A DNA stretch of 64,000 nt from Ruminiclostridium papyrosolvens DSM 2782 (GCF_029318685.1 NZ_CP119677.1:372001-436000); one strand, 5' to 3'. Counted from the stretch's first letter, positions 8,856 through 20,324 are shown. Notes: generated from the letters alone by a model not told the origin. Translations and numbers: made by a program.

Positions 8856-10466
8856 TTGCGGAACATACTTTACAAAAGAAATAACAAATACAGTATATTA
8901 ACAAAAACTGCAGGATTTGTTTTATCGGCTGCCTTGACAATAGGCATGGCAGCTCCCGGAACTGCTTATGCACTCCGGGGAGACAGCGGCTACGAAGGCG
9001 GTATATCATCAGGGGAAAATCCTAATGTTACAGTAACATCAACATCAAGCAAAATCAGTTACCAGTATCAGGAGCCATTTTTTCTTACGGGAGTTCCCAT
9101 AGTTCTCACCGGAACCATGACTATAAAAAAGTCACTTAAGGCTGATACCAAGACAGGTGTTCAGACCCTTACAACCACCTATGACTATAGTGTACCTAAC
9201 GCAAACAACAATTCTCTGGACAGGAACATAGTAATGACAACCACCATAACCCCCAGAGCTAACGGACAGAAAACAGAGACAACAAAGCTGACAAGTGCCT
9301 CTGAGACACTAAAGCTTAACGGAACAAGTTATTTTATATCAAAAAGTAATCCTAATGATTATATGATATCAAAGGCAATAACTAATGACTATCAGCCGGC
9401 AGTAAGCTATTTTGCAGGTACGCTTATAGGCAAGAAAACCTACCATGTAGGAAACAGTAAAAGTGCAGATATAATTGTAGTGGATTCCACCTGTAATACA
9501 GTGGGCTATGACGAATACTGGAGTACCGCAGAAACCCAGACTATAAAGCAAACTATTACCAGCCGTAAAGCAGGACAATCCGCAATAGTACTGGGAAATG
9601 CAAACATAGACATATCAACTACTACAACAAAACAGTTGAAATATTATGAAAATCAACCTGAACAAATCAGCTTCGAAGGTGGTTATTATAAGACACAGTA
9701 TAATGAAAACGTCTTAAAATATACGGCAAACCTCAAAGAGCTTGATAAAAGCGGAGCACCTACAAGTAAAACGGTAACATATACAAAAAGCCTTAAACTT
9801 GAGAGCTTTCCGTTTAACGACCCCTTGGTTGCACCAAATCTCAAAAAGATAAAAGGACATCCTGCTGAGGACAGCATGGCTATAATGTTTGGTCTTGAGG
9901 CATATAAGGACATAGACAGCTTTAATCCTCAGGAGTATATAAGCAGAGGCCAGTTTATTGATGCCTTTACAAAGATTGCACCTGCGGTACCTCTTGACCC
10001 CGTTTTCAAGCCTAAGACAACCAGAACTACTAGTTACAGCAGAAAGAAAACACCTGTGGTATTGCTTTTTAAGGATGTTCCTGAAAAGAGCAAATACTAT
10101 TCAAGTATAAATGATGCTGCAAACAGAGGAATGGTAACAACGGGAGGTAACTTCAGGCCGGATTCAAAAATAACCATGGCAGAAGTAGTAACCATAATAA
10201 TCAATTCCCTTGGATTGAAAGGACTTGCCCCCAACCCGTCACCTGTTACAAGCTTCAAGGACAACGACAAGATACCGGGTTATGCAAGGGCATCAATGTA
10301 TGTTGCTGAAAAAATAGGCTTGATTCAGGAAGACAGCAAGGGATACATTTATCCTTATGCAAAAATAACACAAGCAAATGCAGCCAGAATAATGAAAACA
10401 TATATTGACTATATGAATAGCGGAATACGTGAAGAATATATGGAGCGAATTATCAGTTATAAATAA
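8856..10466 (+). CDS. Secreted protein with C-terminal SLH repeats
   Basis: A 536-residue exported protein of unknown function. The open frame begins at 8820, overlapping the previous gene, but the TTG at 8856 sits 8 bases after TGGAGGG (8841-8847) and leaves a compact signal peptide ending near GTAYA, so I choose it. Residues about 40-310 are threonine-, serine- and lysine-rich beta sequence without a recognised domain. Three SLH repeats follow: around residues 335-375 (GHPAEDSMAIMFGLEAYKDI), 405-460 (LFKDVPEKSKYYSSINDAAN, FRPDSKITMAEVVTII) and 470-525 (SFKDNDKIPGYARASMYVAE). It lies between an SLH protein and a secreted protease in one apparent operon. The fold resembles accessory S-layer proteins, but I cannot name a family. 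Confidence 0.82.
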   Translation: MRNILYKRNNKYSILTKTAGFVLSAALTIGMAAPGTAYALRGDSGYEGGISSGENPNVTVTSTSSKISYQYQEPFFLTGVPIVLTGTMTIKKSLKADTKTGVQTLTTTYDYSVPNANNNSLDRNIVMTTTITPRANGQKTETTKLTSASETLKLNGTSYFISKSNPNDYMISKAITNDYQPAVSYFAGTLIGKKTYHVGNSKSADIIVVDSTCNTVGYDEYWSTAETQTIKQTITSRKAGQSAIVLGNANIDISTTTTKQLKYYENQPEQISFEGGYYKTQYNENVLKYTANLKELDKSGAPTSKTVTYTKSLKLESFPFNDPLVAPNLKKIKGHPAEDSMAIMFGLEAYKDIDSFNPQEYISRGQFIDAFTKIAPAVPLDPVFKPKTTRTTSYSRKKTPVVLLFKDVPEKSKYYSSINDAANRGMVTTGGNFRPDSKITMAEVVTIIINSLGLKGLAPNPSPVTSFKDNDKIPGYARASMYVAEKIGLIQEDSKGYIYPYAKITQANAARIMKTYIDYMNSGIREEYMERIISYK

Positions 10467-10492
10467 CAAACCTGTTTGGAGGACTTTGAAAA

Positions 10493-11959
10493 ATGAACAA
10501 ATTAAAGCGGATTACGGGAATAATCCTTGCAATATCTATATCAATAACAGTATTTACTTCAGCAGCCTTTGCAGCCGATAGTAAATCTACAGACGGAGAA
10601 TACCTGCAAAGTGTAATAGACCTGATAAAGCAGAAATACAACGGAAAAATCACAGATGATGAGATTTTACAGGGAGCATTAAAGGGCATGTTTGGTACTT
10701 TGGACCAGTATTCCGCATACTATACTCCCGATGAATTTGAAGAATTCTATGGCACTCTTGAAGGAGCAGTAGAAGGAGTAGGCATCTCAATTGAACAAAT
10801 TGACAAAAATCTGATAATTAATAAGGTTTTTGCAAATTCGCCTGCCAAGAAGGCAGGTGTTCTTTCAGGAGACAGGATAGCACAGGTTAACGGTGAAGCA
10901 GTTCAGGGAAAGGAATTGAAGGAAGTTGTTTCAAAGATTAAAGGTACGGCAGGAACAAAAGTCAAACTGGGATTAGTGAGACAGGGAACAAAGAACATGA
11001 TAACTCTCGAAATGTCCCGGGCACAGGTTGACTTGCCGAGTGTACATTATGAAATAAGAGGAAAAATAGGATATATTCTTATAGATTCCTTCAGCCACAA
11101 TACTTCAAAAGGCGTATCTGAAGCGTTAAGCACTTTTGACAGCAAAAAAATTACATCCGTAGTTCTTGATTTACGCAATAATCCGGGAGGATACCTTGAA
11201 CAGGCAATATCTGTAGCACAAAACTTTGTACCAAAAGGCATAATAACTACTCTTGACTATAAAGATTCATCCATGGAAGATAAAAAGTTTTATTCTGAAC
11301 TGGAAAAAATAAAATATAAAGTTGCAGTTCTGGTAAATGAAAATACAGCCAGTGCTGCGGAAATACTGACAGGGGCAATAAAGGATACAAAAGCCGGAGT
11401 AATAATAGGATGCAAAACCTATGGAAAGGCAAAGGTTCAGGAATCTCTGCCGATTCTGTCAGATGATGCGTATAAAAAATATAATGGCGGAAAAGAAAAT
11501 AAGTCTGCAAATGCCTATGACTTTAATTCCTTCACTACTGATTTGTCAGGATGGGCAAAAATGACAATAGGTCTTTATTACACTCCCAACGGCAATTGTA
11601 TTGACTTGAAAGGAATTGAACCTGATATACAAGTAAAGGAGTCAATACTCTCAGGAATACGTGTTAATCTCATGGAGACTTTGTCTTTAACCGTCAAGCC
11701 GTCACTGGGAACACACTATTATGATGTATTAAATGCAGAATGTGCGTTAAAGCTTTTGAAATATGATATAGGTACACCTGACTACATACTTGATGCAAAA
11801 TCTGTTGAAGCCGTAAAAAAGTTCCAGAAAAGTAATAAACTCAGCAGTTCAGGTATACTGGACTTTGCCACTCAAAGGCTTCTGAACACTAAGATAAATG
11901 AAATTAAGCAAAAACAGGATGCAGTATATTTCAGAGCAGTTTCAGAAATATCAAAATAA
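10493..11959 (+). CDS. Secreted S41 carboxyl-terminal processing protease
   Basis: A 488-residue CtpA-type serine protease. An N-terminal signal peptide or anchor covers residues 1-27. A PDZ domain spans about 85-165 (GVGISIEQI, NSPAKKAGVLSGDRIAQVNG). The catalytic dyad is Ser287 in NTASAAEIL and Lys312 in YGKAKVQ, 25 residues apart exactly as in E. coli Tsp. A C-terminal peptidoglycan-binding domain is visible in the last 80 residues (SVEAVKKFQKSNKL). About 35 residues of insertion separate the dyad from the conserved end of the protease fold (SDDAYKKYNGGKENKSANAY). TTGGAGGA lies before the ATG. It is the last gene after two SLH proteins; processing or turnover of surface proteins is a reasonable inference. 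No terminator is visible before the pyrG promoter. Confidence 0.92.
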   Translation: MNKLKRITGIILAISISITVFTSAAFAADSKSTDGEYLQSVIDLIKQKYNGKITDDEILQGALKGMFGTLDQYSAYYTPDEFEEFYGTLEGAVEGVGISIEQIDKNLIINKVFANSPAKKAGVLSGDRIAQVNGEAVQGKELKEVVSKIKGTAGTKVKLGLVRQGTKNMITLEMSRAQVDLPSVHYEIRGKIGYILIDSFSHNTSKGVSEALSTFDSKKITSVVLDLRNNPGGYLEQAISVAQNFVPKGIITTLDYKDSSMEDKKFYSELEKIKYKVAVLVNENTASAAEILTGAIKDTKAGVIIGCKTYGKAKVQESLPILSDDAYKKYNGGKENKSANAYDFNSFTTDLSGWAKMTIGLYYTPNGNCIDLKGIEPDIQVKESILSGIRVNLMETLSLTVKPSLGTHYYDVLNAECALKLLKYDIGTPDYILDAKSVEAVKKFQKSNKLSSSGILDFATQRLLNTKINEIKQKQDAVYFRAVSEISK

Positions 11960-11997
11960 TCATTAACTGAAAAAATTAAGTAATTCAAATAAATATA

Positions 11998-12026
11998 TTG
12001 ACCTTTGTTTTGCCAAAATATAAAAT
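11998..12026 (+). promoter_or_regulatory. Sigma-A promoter of pyrG
   Basis: TTGACC (11998-12003), a 17-base spacer and TAAAAT (12021-12026). Transcription would start near 12033, giving a leader of about 100 bases. I looked for the G-run start and terminator of the Bacillus-type pyrG attenuator and did not see them. Confidence 0.6.
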
Positions 12027-12106
12027 ATTAAAAGTATGAGTAAGATGGATAAGTATTGTCTTATTCATTAACGATTAATTATACAATGCATTTCTATATA
12101 TTGTAA

Positions 12107-13741
<1,635 letters not shown>

Positions 13742-13756
13742 GTACTGATAGAAGAG

Positions 13757-13808
13757 GGTTGCTACACGAGGAATGAAATATTCACGGGTAGCAGCCTTAT
13801 TTATTTTC
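13757..13808 (+). terminator. Intrinsic terminator of pyrG
   Basis: GGTTGCTAC (13757-13765) pairs with GTAGCAGCC (13788-13796), with one G-T wobble, followed by a T-rich tail TTATTTATTTTC. Confidence 0.85.
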
Positions 13809-13832
13809 TTGAAAGCATTATTTTCATTTCTT

Positions 13833-13862
13833 GTATAATTAACCTTATATTTGACAACAATT
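13833..13862 (+). promoter_or_regulatory. Candidate sigma-F promoter of spoIIR
   Basis: GTATA (13833-13837), a 15-base spacer and GACAACAATT (13853-13862) fit the forespore sigma-F pattern GYATA-N15/16-GGNNANANTN at every informative position except the second base of the -10. In Bacillus subtilis spoIIR is a sigma-F gene, so position and identity agree. A leader of about 110 bases would precede the start. Confidence 0.5.
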
Positions 13863-13976
13863 ATTCATAGATACTTTTTTACTATTATTATGAATAACGG
13901 ACATAATTTTAGTAATTTTAAAAAATATGTTAGTGCCAGATAAAAAAGGCACATTGGGGATATGGAGGGGAATCAT

Positions 13977-14663
13977 ATGAATAAGGGTTTGTCACTAAAA
14001 ACAAATAATACTTTAAAGGTATGCATTACGGTAGCGATTTTGATAGTACTTTCTTTATGGTTACTATCTTACACATATGCTGAGGATGTAAATGCGGGAC
14101 TGTCAGAGAATCTTGTAAGACTTCATGTAATAGCAAACAGTGATTCTAAATCGGATCAGGCGCTGAAGCTCAAGGTAAGGGATGCAATTATAGAATATAT
14201 GAAGGATAAACTTTCGGCTTCACAGGATATTGATCAGACAAAAAAAATAATAAATGAAAATTTATTAAATATTGAAAATATATCAAAAGACGTAATAAAA
14301 AAGAATAATAGTGATTATTCAGTCAAGGCATCGTTGGGAAACTATAATTTTCCAACAAAGACTTATGGAGATATAGCTCTTCCTGCGGGAGAGTACCAAG
14401 CATTAAGAGTAGTTATCGGAGAGGGAACCGGAGCAAACTGGTGGTGTGTGCTTTTCCCGCCTCTTTGCTTCATAGATGCAACACACGGAACTATTCCCGA
14501 TTCAGTCAAAAAGGGTCTCAAGACTTCCTTATCAGCCGAGGAGTACAAGCTCATTACCACGTCTGATGAAGAAATACCGGTAAAAATTAAATTTAAGCTG
14601 GTTGAGTTTCTTGAAGGTTCTAAAGTAAAATTGTCCGGAGTAATAAACAAAATGTTTAATTAA
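13977..14663 (+). CDS. spoIIR: Stage II sporulation protein R
   Basis: A 228-residue secreted signalling protein. In Bacillus, SpoIIR is made in the forespore under sigma-F, crosses to the intermembrane space and triggers SpoIIGA to process pro-sigma-E in the mother cell. The family core is clear: LVRLHVIANSDSKSDQALKLKVRDAI at about residues 42-67 and the C-terminal segment with GANWWCVLFPPLCFID. One transmembrane or signal segment lies at about residues 14-34. An upstream ATG at 13962 is in frame, but GGAGGGG at 13964-13970 sits 6 bases before the ATG at 13977, so the shorter form is chosen. It is monocistronic, with a terminator behind it. It shows the host is a spore-former. Confidence 0.94.
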   Translation: MNKGLSLKTNNTLKVCITVAILIVLSLWLLSYTYAEDVNAGLSENLVRLHVIANSDSKSDQALKLKVRDAIIEYMKDKLSASQDIDQTKKIINENLLNIENISKDVIKKNNSDYSVKASLGNYNFPTKTYGDIALPAGEYQALRVVIGEGTGANWWCVLFPPLCFIDATHGTIPDSVKKGLKTSLSAEEYKLITTSDEEIPVKIKFKLVEFLEGSKVKLSGVINKMFN

Positions 14664-14676
14664 ATCCTCCTGTACT

Positions 14677-14714
14677 AAAAAGCTATGTGGTGTTATTTGC
14701 TGCATGGCTTTTTA
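14677..14714 (+). terminator. Intrinsic terminator of spoIIR
   Basis: AAAAAGCTATGT (14677-14688) pairs with GCATGGCTTTTT (14702-14713) with two G-T pairs; the tail is T-rich. Confidence 0.78.
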
Positions 14715-14805
14715 TATTTTAAAGAATTAATTATTCTAATTTTATTAAGTACTGATATAATTTAATTAAAATATTAAATCACTAACATAGAAACGGCGGT
14801 AATTT

Positions 14806-15501
14806 ATGTGGATTATAAGTTGGTTTAACAGTAACGCGGAATTTTATTTATCAATGATTATAAGGCTGGCATTAGCCTGTATGCTTGGTGGGATTATAGG
14901 TTTTGAAAGAGAGCATGTACATAGACCGGCAGGTTTCAGAACCCATATATTAGTCTGCGTCGGCTCAGCACTGGTTATGATAACTTCCGAATATATTTAT
15001 TATCATTTTTCTTCCCATGTAAATACCGACCCTGCACGATTAGGCGCTCAGGTTATAAGTGGAATCGGTTTTCTTGGAGCAGGAACAATAATAAAAGAAG
15101 GAATAAGTGTAAAGGGGCTGACCACGGCAGCAAGCCTTTGGGCTGTATCCTGTGTAGGAATTGCTGTAGGAATAGGTTTCTACGGAGGAGCTTTCATTGC
15201 AACTGCCTTCATATTTCTTACACTTGGGGTGGCAAAAAAGACACAAGGCAGAATGAATGTAAAAAAAAGTACACGGCTATATGTACACACTCAAATTAAA
15301 AAAGGTGAAGTAAACGAGCTGTCAAAGATAATTGAGGAAATGGGTGGACAGCTGATAAAGACGGATTTCATAAGCAGTGAAAGAGACGGGGAAATGATAC
15401 TCAGGTTTACATTAGCCCCCGGTATGCAGGCTTCGGTTGCAGAGATTATAGAAGCCATCCTTTGTAACGGCACAGTAAGGCGGGTTTACGAGGAAGTATA
15501 G
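14806..15501 (+). CDS. MgtC/SapB-family membrane protein
   Basis: A 231-residue membrane protein. The first 140 residues hold about four transmembrane helices with the MgtC signature GGIIGFEREHVHRPAGFRTH and GAGTIIKEG. The last 85 residues form a soluble, ACT-like C-terminal domain (TQIKKGEVNELSKIIEEMGG). MgtC proteins are linked to magnesium limitation, acid stress and control of F-type ATPase in pathogens; the role in Clostridia is not defined. The start ATG at 14806 follows a weak site (ACGGCGGT). It precedes a calcium-type P-ATPase by about 120 bases with no terminator between, so the two may be co-transcribed and serve divalent cation homeostasis (inference). Confidence 0.88.
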   Translation: MWIISWFNSNAEFYLSMIIRLALACMLGGIIGFEREHVHRPAGFRTHILVCVGSALVMITSEYIYYHFSSHVNTDPARLGAQVISGIGFLGAGTIIKEGISVKGLTTAASLWAVSCVGIAVGIGFYGGAFIATAFIFLTLGVAKKTQGRMNVKKSTRLYVHTQIKKGEVNELSKIIEEMGGQLIKTDFISSERDGEMILRFTLAPGMQASVAEIIEAILCNGTVRRVYEEV

Positions 15502-15625
15502 AATATACCATATAAATGAACATAATATAGGTATGGACAACAAGTAAAATCTTGTACTATTTTTGTAATCCATTGAATAGACATATTCGTAGAATACAAG
15601 AAAGGTGATTTTCAAAGGTGACAAG

Positions 15626-18352
15626 ATGAGTGTAACTGAATCCATGCTTAATTTTACGAACCCCGACAACCTTTTATCAAAGGGCCTTACTGATAAGGAG
15701 GCCAGACACAAGCTTGAAAAACACGGACCTAATCTGTTGTCGGAAAGAAAAAGAATTTCCCCGATTAAAATTCTATTTGAGCAGTTTACTGATTTAATGG
15801 TTATAATCCTTATGGTTTCAACTGTTATTTCGGGCTTTATGGGTGAGATGACGGAAGCAATCACAATAATAGCAATAATCGTAGTAAATGCCATAATGGG
15901 ATTTGTGCAGGAGTACAGGACCGAGAGAACCATGGAGGCGTTAAAATCTCTTGCGGCACCCTATGCAAAGGTCATCCGAAATGAGCAGCAGGCAAGCATA
16001 CCTGCAGAGGATATAGTTCCGGGAGATGTTCTTGTGCTTGAAGCGGGGGACAGGGTGGCAGCTGATGCCGCTCTACTGGAATGTAACAGTCTTTCCATTG
16101 ATGAATCTCTTTTGACCGGTGAATCACTACCGGTAGAAAAACACCAGCTAAAGAACAAAAATGCTTTAATGGACCCTTTTGATAAGAAATCTTCTGTATA
16201 TATGGGAACAGTTGTTACCGGAGGAAGGGGTAAAGCAGTAGTATATGCCACAGGTATGAAAACCGAAATGGGCAGCATAGCTGATATGATTCAGAATATA
16301 GAGGATGATGAAACTCCTCTGCAAAAGCGTTTAGGGCACTTGGGGAAATTTATAGCAGTGGGGTGTCTGCTTATATGTACAATAGTGTCAATTACGGGAA
16401 TAATGAGGGGCGAAAAGCTCTTTAACATGCTGTTGTCAGGTATAAGTCTTGCAGTTGCAGCAGTTCCCGAAGGATTACCTGCAATAGTGACAATATCTCT
16501 TGCTCTCGGTGTTCAGAGAATGCTGAAAAGAAATGCGTTAATACGCAAGCTGCCTGCGGTTGAAACCCTTGGCTGCGCCAGCGTTATCTGCTCTGATAAA
16601 ACGGGAACCCTTACAGAAAACAAAATGACAGTGAGGAAAATGTATGCCTCAGGTTATCAACTTGATATAACCGGAAATGGATATAATCTGGAAGGTAATT
16701 TCCTGATTGATAACAGGCCTGCTGACCCTTCGAAAGTTGACGGAATAAGGCTTGCCCTTGAAATAGGAGCATTATGCAATAACTCAGTAATTTCACATCC
16801 TGTTCAGGAGCATACCACGGTGGGAAAAATTAAGTCGATTTTTTCAAAACAGGAAAGCTTCAAAATTTCAGGTGATCCTACTGAAATAGCCTTAACTATA
16901 GCTGCTGCAAAGGCGGGAATAAATGAAGGCTACCTGAACAGGTCATATAAACGTATTGATGAGATACCCTTTGACTCCGAAAGAAAGTGTATGTCCATCA
17001 TATGTAAAAATAACAGCAAAGAACTGCTGGTATTTACCAAGGGAGCGCCTGATGTAATTATTGATAAATGCAGTAGAATACTGTCTTCACGGGGCGTTAT
17101 AAAAATGGATGAGTTGACCCGAAGGTCAATAATAAAACTAAATGATACAATGGCAAATGATGCTCTGAGAGTTATAGGGGTAGCCTACAGAAAACTTGAG
17201 ACCGGTAAATATAATCCGGGTAAGACAAATATTGAAAATGAGCTTATTTTTGTGGGCTTAATGGGAATGATTGACCCTCCCAGAAAAGAAGCCGTTGAAG
17301 CAGTCCGCAAATGCAGACTGGCAGGAATTAAACCTGTTATGATAACAGGAGACCACAAGCTTACAGCGACTGCTATAGCTAAGGAGCTAAATATATATTC
17401 CTTGGGTGACCAGGTTCTAACCGGGCAGGAACTTAACGGGATGACAGAGACACAGCTTGAAAAACTGGTAGATTCCGTATCTGTTTATGCGAGAGTATCT
17501 CCAAAACATAAATTAATGATTGTAAAAGCCTTAAAAAGGACGGGACACATAGTTGCTATGACAGGTGATGGCGTTAACGATGCGCCTGCGGTAAAAGAGG
17601 CTGATATAGGTGTATCTATGGGTATAACCGGAACGGATGTAACTAAGGAAGCCTCCTCAATGATACTCCTTGATGATAATTTTGCCACAATAGTTGCGGC
17701 AGTAGAAGAAGGCCGTGTTATTTATAATAATATAAGAAAATTTATCAGGTATATGCTTGCATGTAATCTCGGAGAAGTATTAACCATGTTTCTGGGAATG
17801 CTGTTGTGGCTGCCCATACCACTAATGCCCATTCAGATTTTGTGGGTAAATCTTGTTACAGATGGGTTACCTGCCATTGCTCTTGGCCTTGACCCGCCTG
17901 AAAATGATATAATGCTTCGCAGGCCAAGGGGTGCGCATGATAATATATTCTCCCGTGGTTTGCTGAAATTGATAATAGCAAGAGGGATATTTATAGGATT
18001 AAGTACTCTGGGAGTATTTGTTACCGTCATATATTTTGTAAGTAATGTAGAGCTCGCTCGTACGGCGGCATTTATGACACTTGTACTTACTCAGTTAGTT
18101 CATGTGTTTGAATGTAAATCCGAAACGAAAAATATTTTTGAAATAGATCTCTTTAACAATATGCCTTTGGTACTGGCTAATTTATGCTCACTTGCAATGA
18201 TACTTGCCGTTGTATACATACCGTCTCTTCAAGGGGTATTTGAAACAGTACCTCTTGGATTGAACGAATGGATGCTTATCGCAGCATTTTCGCTTATGGG
18301 ACCTGTTCTGTCAAGTCTTATTGGGATAAACAAAAAAAATAGATACTGCTGA
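15626..18352 (+). CDS. Calcium-type P-type ATPase (P2A, SERCA-like)
   Basis: A 908-residue cation-pumping membrane ATPase. It has the N-terminal cation ATPase domain ([18 protein letters not shown]), the actuator motif LTGES, the phosphorylation site [10 protein letters not shown] with Asp324, [10 protein letters not shown] and the hinge [10 protein letters not shown]. The membrane motifs [15 protein letters not shown] (M4) and [20 protein letters not shown] (M6) match the calcium-binding residues of SERCA pumps, so calcium export is the most likely function; manganese is possible. A GTG 21 bases upstream is in frame but lacks a spaced ribosome-binding site, so the ATG at 15626 after AAAGGTGA is used. 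A strong terminator follows. Confidence 0.93.
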   Translation: MSVTESMLNFTNPDNLLSKGLTDKEARHKLEKHGPNLLSERKRISPIKILFEQFTDLMVIILMVSTVISGFMGEMTEAITIIAIIVVNAIMGFVQEYRTERTMEALKSLAAPYAKVIRNEQQASIPAEDIVPGDVLVLEAGDRVAADAALLECNSLSIDESLLTGESLPVEKHQLKNKNALMDPFDKKSSVYMGTVVTGGRGKAVVYATGMKTEMGSIADMIQNIEDDETPLQKRLGHLGKFIAVGCLLICTIVSITGIMRGEKLFNMLLSGISLAVAAVPEGLPAIVTISLALGVQRMLKRNALIRKLPAVETLGCASVICSDKTGTLTENKMTVRKMYASGYQLDITGNGYNLEGNFLIDNRPADPSKVDGIRLALEIGALCNNSVISHPVQEHTTVGKIKSIFSKQESFKISGDPTEIALTIAAAKAGINEGYLNRSYKRIDEIPFDSERKCMSIICKNNSKELLVFTKGAPDVIIDKCSRILSSRGVIKMDELTRRSIIKLNDTMANDALRVIGVAYRKLETGKYNPGKTNIENELIFVGLMGMIDPPRKEAVEAVRKCRLAGIKPVMITGDHKLTATAIAKELNIYSLGDQVLTGQELNGMTETQLEKLVDSVSVYARVSPKHKLMIVKALKRTGHIVAMTGDGVNDAPAVKEADIGVSMGITGTDVTKEASSMILLDDNFATIVAAVEEGRVIYNNIRKFIRYMLACNLGEVLTMFLGMLLWLPIPLMPIQILWVNLVTDGLPAIALGLDPPENDIMLRRPRGAHDNIFSRGLLKLIIARGIFIGLSTLGVFVTVIYFVSNVELARTAAFMTLVLTQLVHVFECKSETKNIFEIDLFNNMPLVLANLCSLAMILAVVYIPSLQGVFETVPLGLNEWMLIAAFSLMGPVLSSLIGINKKNRYC

Positions 18353-18372
18353 TTATAGTTAAATAAAAAATT

Positions 18373-18418
18373 AAGGATATATTAAATGGGTTATGCCCAA
18401 TTTAATATATCCTTTTTT
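18373..18418 (+). terminator. Intrinsic terminator of the P-type ATPase gene
   Basis: AAGGATATATTAAAT (18373-18387) pairs perfectly with ATTTAATATATCCTT; GGG/CCC extends the stem inside and a T-run follows. Confidence 0.9.
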
Positions 18419-18541
18419 AAATTTACGGAGGTATTTTCCATAGAATATTTTGTAAAAAATCCTTGAATAAAAGGAGTTTCAACCCTTTCTCATATATAAT
18501 AGCTTGAAAATGGCAGAAAAAAACTATATAATTTAGCAGAT

Positions 18542-18560
18542 ACTAAATGTTACATTTAGT
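18542..18560. promoter_or_regulatory. Perfect 19-base palindrome, candidate operator
   Basis: ACTAAATGT-T-ACATTTAGT is a perfect 9-1-9 inverted repeat. It lies about 70 bases upstream of the putative -10 of the Gld-like ABC operon, in a 246-base gene-free stretch. It lacks a T-run, so it is not a terminator; the odd symmetric centre suits a dimeric repressor or activator. I do not recognise the regulator. Confidence 0.4.
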
Positions 18561-18627
18561 TCATAGTTTATTAAAAAAAATTGTGGATAATATAACATGT
18601 GTATCATATAAAACATGCCTAAAAAAG

Positions 18628-18636
18628 TGTTATAAT
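18628..18636 (+). promoter_or_regulatory. Extended -10 promoter of the ABC operon
   Basis: TGTTATAAT (18628-18636) is an extended -10 element with no good -35 at 17 bases. The start would be near 18643, giving a short leader before the ATG at 18665. Confidence 0.42.
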
Positions 18637-18664
18637 GCACGGAAACAATTTAGGGGGGAAAAAA

Positions 18665-19612
18665 ATGATTGAAATTCAGAATTTGACCAAAAGTTATGGT
18701 CAGATAAAGGCTGTAGACGATATAAGTTTTACAGTTGAGAAAGGTGAAGTACTTGGTTTTCTAGGGCCTAATGGTGCCGGAAAATCAACTACCATGAATA
18801 TCATTACCGGGTTTATACCTTCAACAGAAGGAACTGTAAAAGTTAACGGATTCGATATTATGGAAAATCCTGCGGAAGTAAAAAGAAGAATAGGTTATTT
18901 GCCTGAACTGCCACCATTGTATATGGATATGACAGTATCAGAATATCTGGGTTTTGCTTCAGACTTAAAGAATGTAAGTAAAAAGCAGAAGAAGAGCCAG
19001 ATGGATGATGTTATGGAACTGGTTAAATTAACCGACGTAAGAGGAAGATTGATAAAAAATCTTTCAAAAGGATACAAACAAAGAGTTGGCTTGGCTCAGG
19101 CACTTATGGGCAGTCCTGAAGTGCTTATTCTTGACGAACCTACAGTTGGTCTTGACCCAAAGCAGATAATTGAAATCAGGAAGCTTATAAAGGCGCTTGG
19201 AAAGCAGCATACCATAATACTGAGTTCACATATTCTGCCTGAAGTTAGTGCGGTATGTGAAAGAGTTGTTATCATTAACAAGGGTAAAATAGCTGCTATA
19301 GATACCCCTGAAAACCTTTCAAAGGGAATGGGTACTGTCAGCAAGCTTTCAGCTACAATCGCAGGACCTAAGAGTTCAATCATTGGATTTATTCAGGGAA
19401 TTTACGGAATCAAATATGTAGAACCCCATGTAGAAAAGGATCAGGATGTTGTTGAATACATCATCGAGTCCGATAAGGAAGTTGACGTAAGACGTCCTCT
19501 TTTCTTTGCTATGGCTAAGGCTGGATATCCTATTCTAGAGTTGAAATCACTGGATCTTACTCTTGAAGACATATTCCTGCAGATTACCACACAGGAAAAG
19601 GAGGTTATATAA
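18665..19612 (+). CDS. ABC transporter ATP-binding protein, GldA-like
   Basis: A 315-residue ABC ATPase. The Walker A is GPNGAGKST at about residues 35-43, the signature LSKGYKQRVGLAQAL at about 132-146, and Walker B with DEPTVGLDP follows. The C-terminal 90 residues form the extra domain usual in ABC-2-type exporters. The open frame begins 30 bases earlier, but the ATG at 18665 follows TAGGGGGG and gives the family start MIEIQNLTKSYG. The next three genes follow at 2 bases, overlap and 3 bases. Gene content (ATPase, permease, GldG-like, DUF4340) matches the bacteroidete gliding-motility ABC set, but this organism group does not glide in that manner, so the substrate is unknown. Confidence 0.93.
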   Translation: MIEIQNLTKSYGQIKAVDDISFTVEKGEVLGFLGPNGAGKSTTMNIITGFIPSTEGTVKVNGFDIMENPAEVKRRIGYLPELPPLYMDMTVSEYLGFASDLKNVSKKQKKSQMDDVMELVKLTDVRGRLIKNLSKGYKQRVGLAQALMGSPEVLILDEPTVGLDPKQIIEIRKLIKALGKQHTIILSSHILPEVSAVCERVVIINKGKIAAIDTPENLSKGMGTVSKLSATIAGPKSSIIGFIQGIYGIKYVEPHVEKDQDVVEYIIESDKEVDVRRPLFFAMAKAGYPILELKSLDLTLEDIFLQITTQEKEVI

Positions 19613-19614
19613 TC

Positions 19615-20319
19615 ATGTTTTCTATATTTAAAAAAGAATTCAAATCATATTTTACTTCGGCTACGGCTTACGTAATGATGGGCATGTTTGTTTTGGTTTC
19701 TTCAATAATATTTTATATAAACCTTGTATCACAGACAGCAGATTTTAGTTTTAATCTGAACTATATGTCTATAATATTAATAATTATAATTCCCATACTC
19801 ACAATGAAGATATTGGCAGACGAAAGAAAGAGCGGTACTGAAGTGATGCTGATAACATCGCCTACAAGTTTGACAAATATTGTAGTTGGTAAATATTTTG
19901 CAGCTTTATCCGTTTTTTTGATAATGACAACTATTACGTTTATATACCCCATAATTCTTGCAGTTTTTGGACAACCTGCAATGTCTGAGATTATTGGCGG
20001 ATATATAGGATTTATACTTTTAGGTGCTTCATTCCTTGCCTTTGGACTATTTGCTTCATCATTAACCGAAAGTCAGATAATAGCAGCAATAGTAAGTGTA
20101 GTTGGCTTGGTACTTATGTGGCTGCTTCAGGGAATAGCTCCGGCACTTGGTGGAGTAACAGCAAAAGTGTTAAACTGGTTCTCTCTGTTTTCAAGAACAG
20201 AAGATTTCTATGCCGGAATTCTTTCTCTTGCACCAATTGTGTACTACCTGAGTTTTTCGGCTATATTTGTATTTATTACAATCAGGATAATAGAAAAAAG
20301 ACGTTGGAGTAAGGGGTGA
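19615..20319 (+). CDS. ABC-2-type permease, GldF-like
   Basis: A 234-residue integral membrane protein with about six transmembrane helices. The N-terminus MFSIFKKEFKSYFTSATAYV is the typical start of ABC-2 permeases of this group. The motif LADERKSGTEVMLITSPTS between helices 2 and 3 is the coupling region. It starts 2 bases after the ATPase stop, and AAGGAGG precedes the ATG. It is the membrane partner of the preceding ATPase. The protein ends RIIEKRRWSKG with a basic cytoplasmic tail, and the following gene begins at its stop codon. Confidence 0.9.
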   Translation: MFSIFKKEFKSYFTSATAYVMMGMFVLVSSIIFYINLVSQTADFSFNLNYMSIILIIIIPILTMKILADERKSGTEVMLITSPTSLTNIVVGKYFAALSVFLIMTTITFIYPIILAVFGQPAMSEIIGGYIGFILLGASFLAFGLFASSLTESQIIAAIVSVVGLVLMWLLQGIAPALGGVTAKVLNWFSLFSRTEDFYAGILSLAPIVYYLSFSAIFVFITIRIIEKRRWSKG

Positions 20320-20324
20320 TAAAA

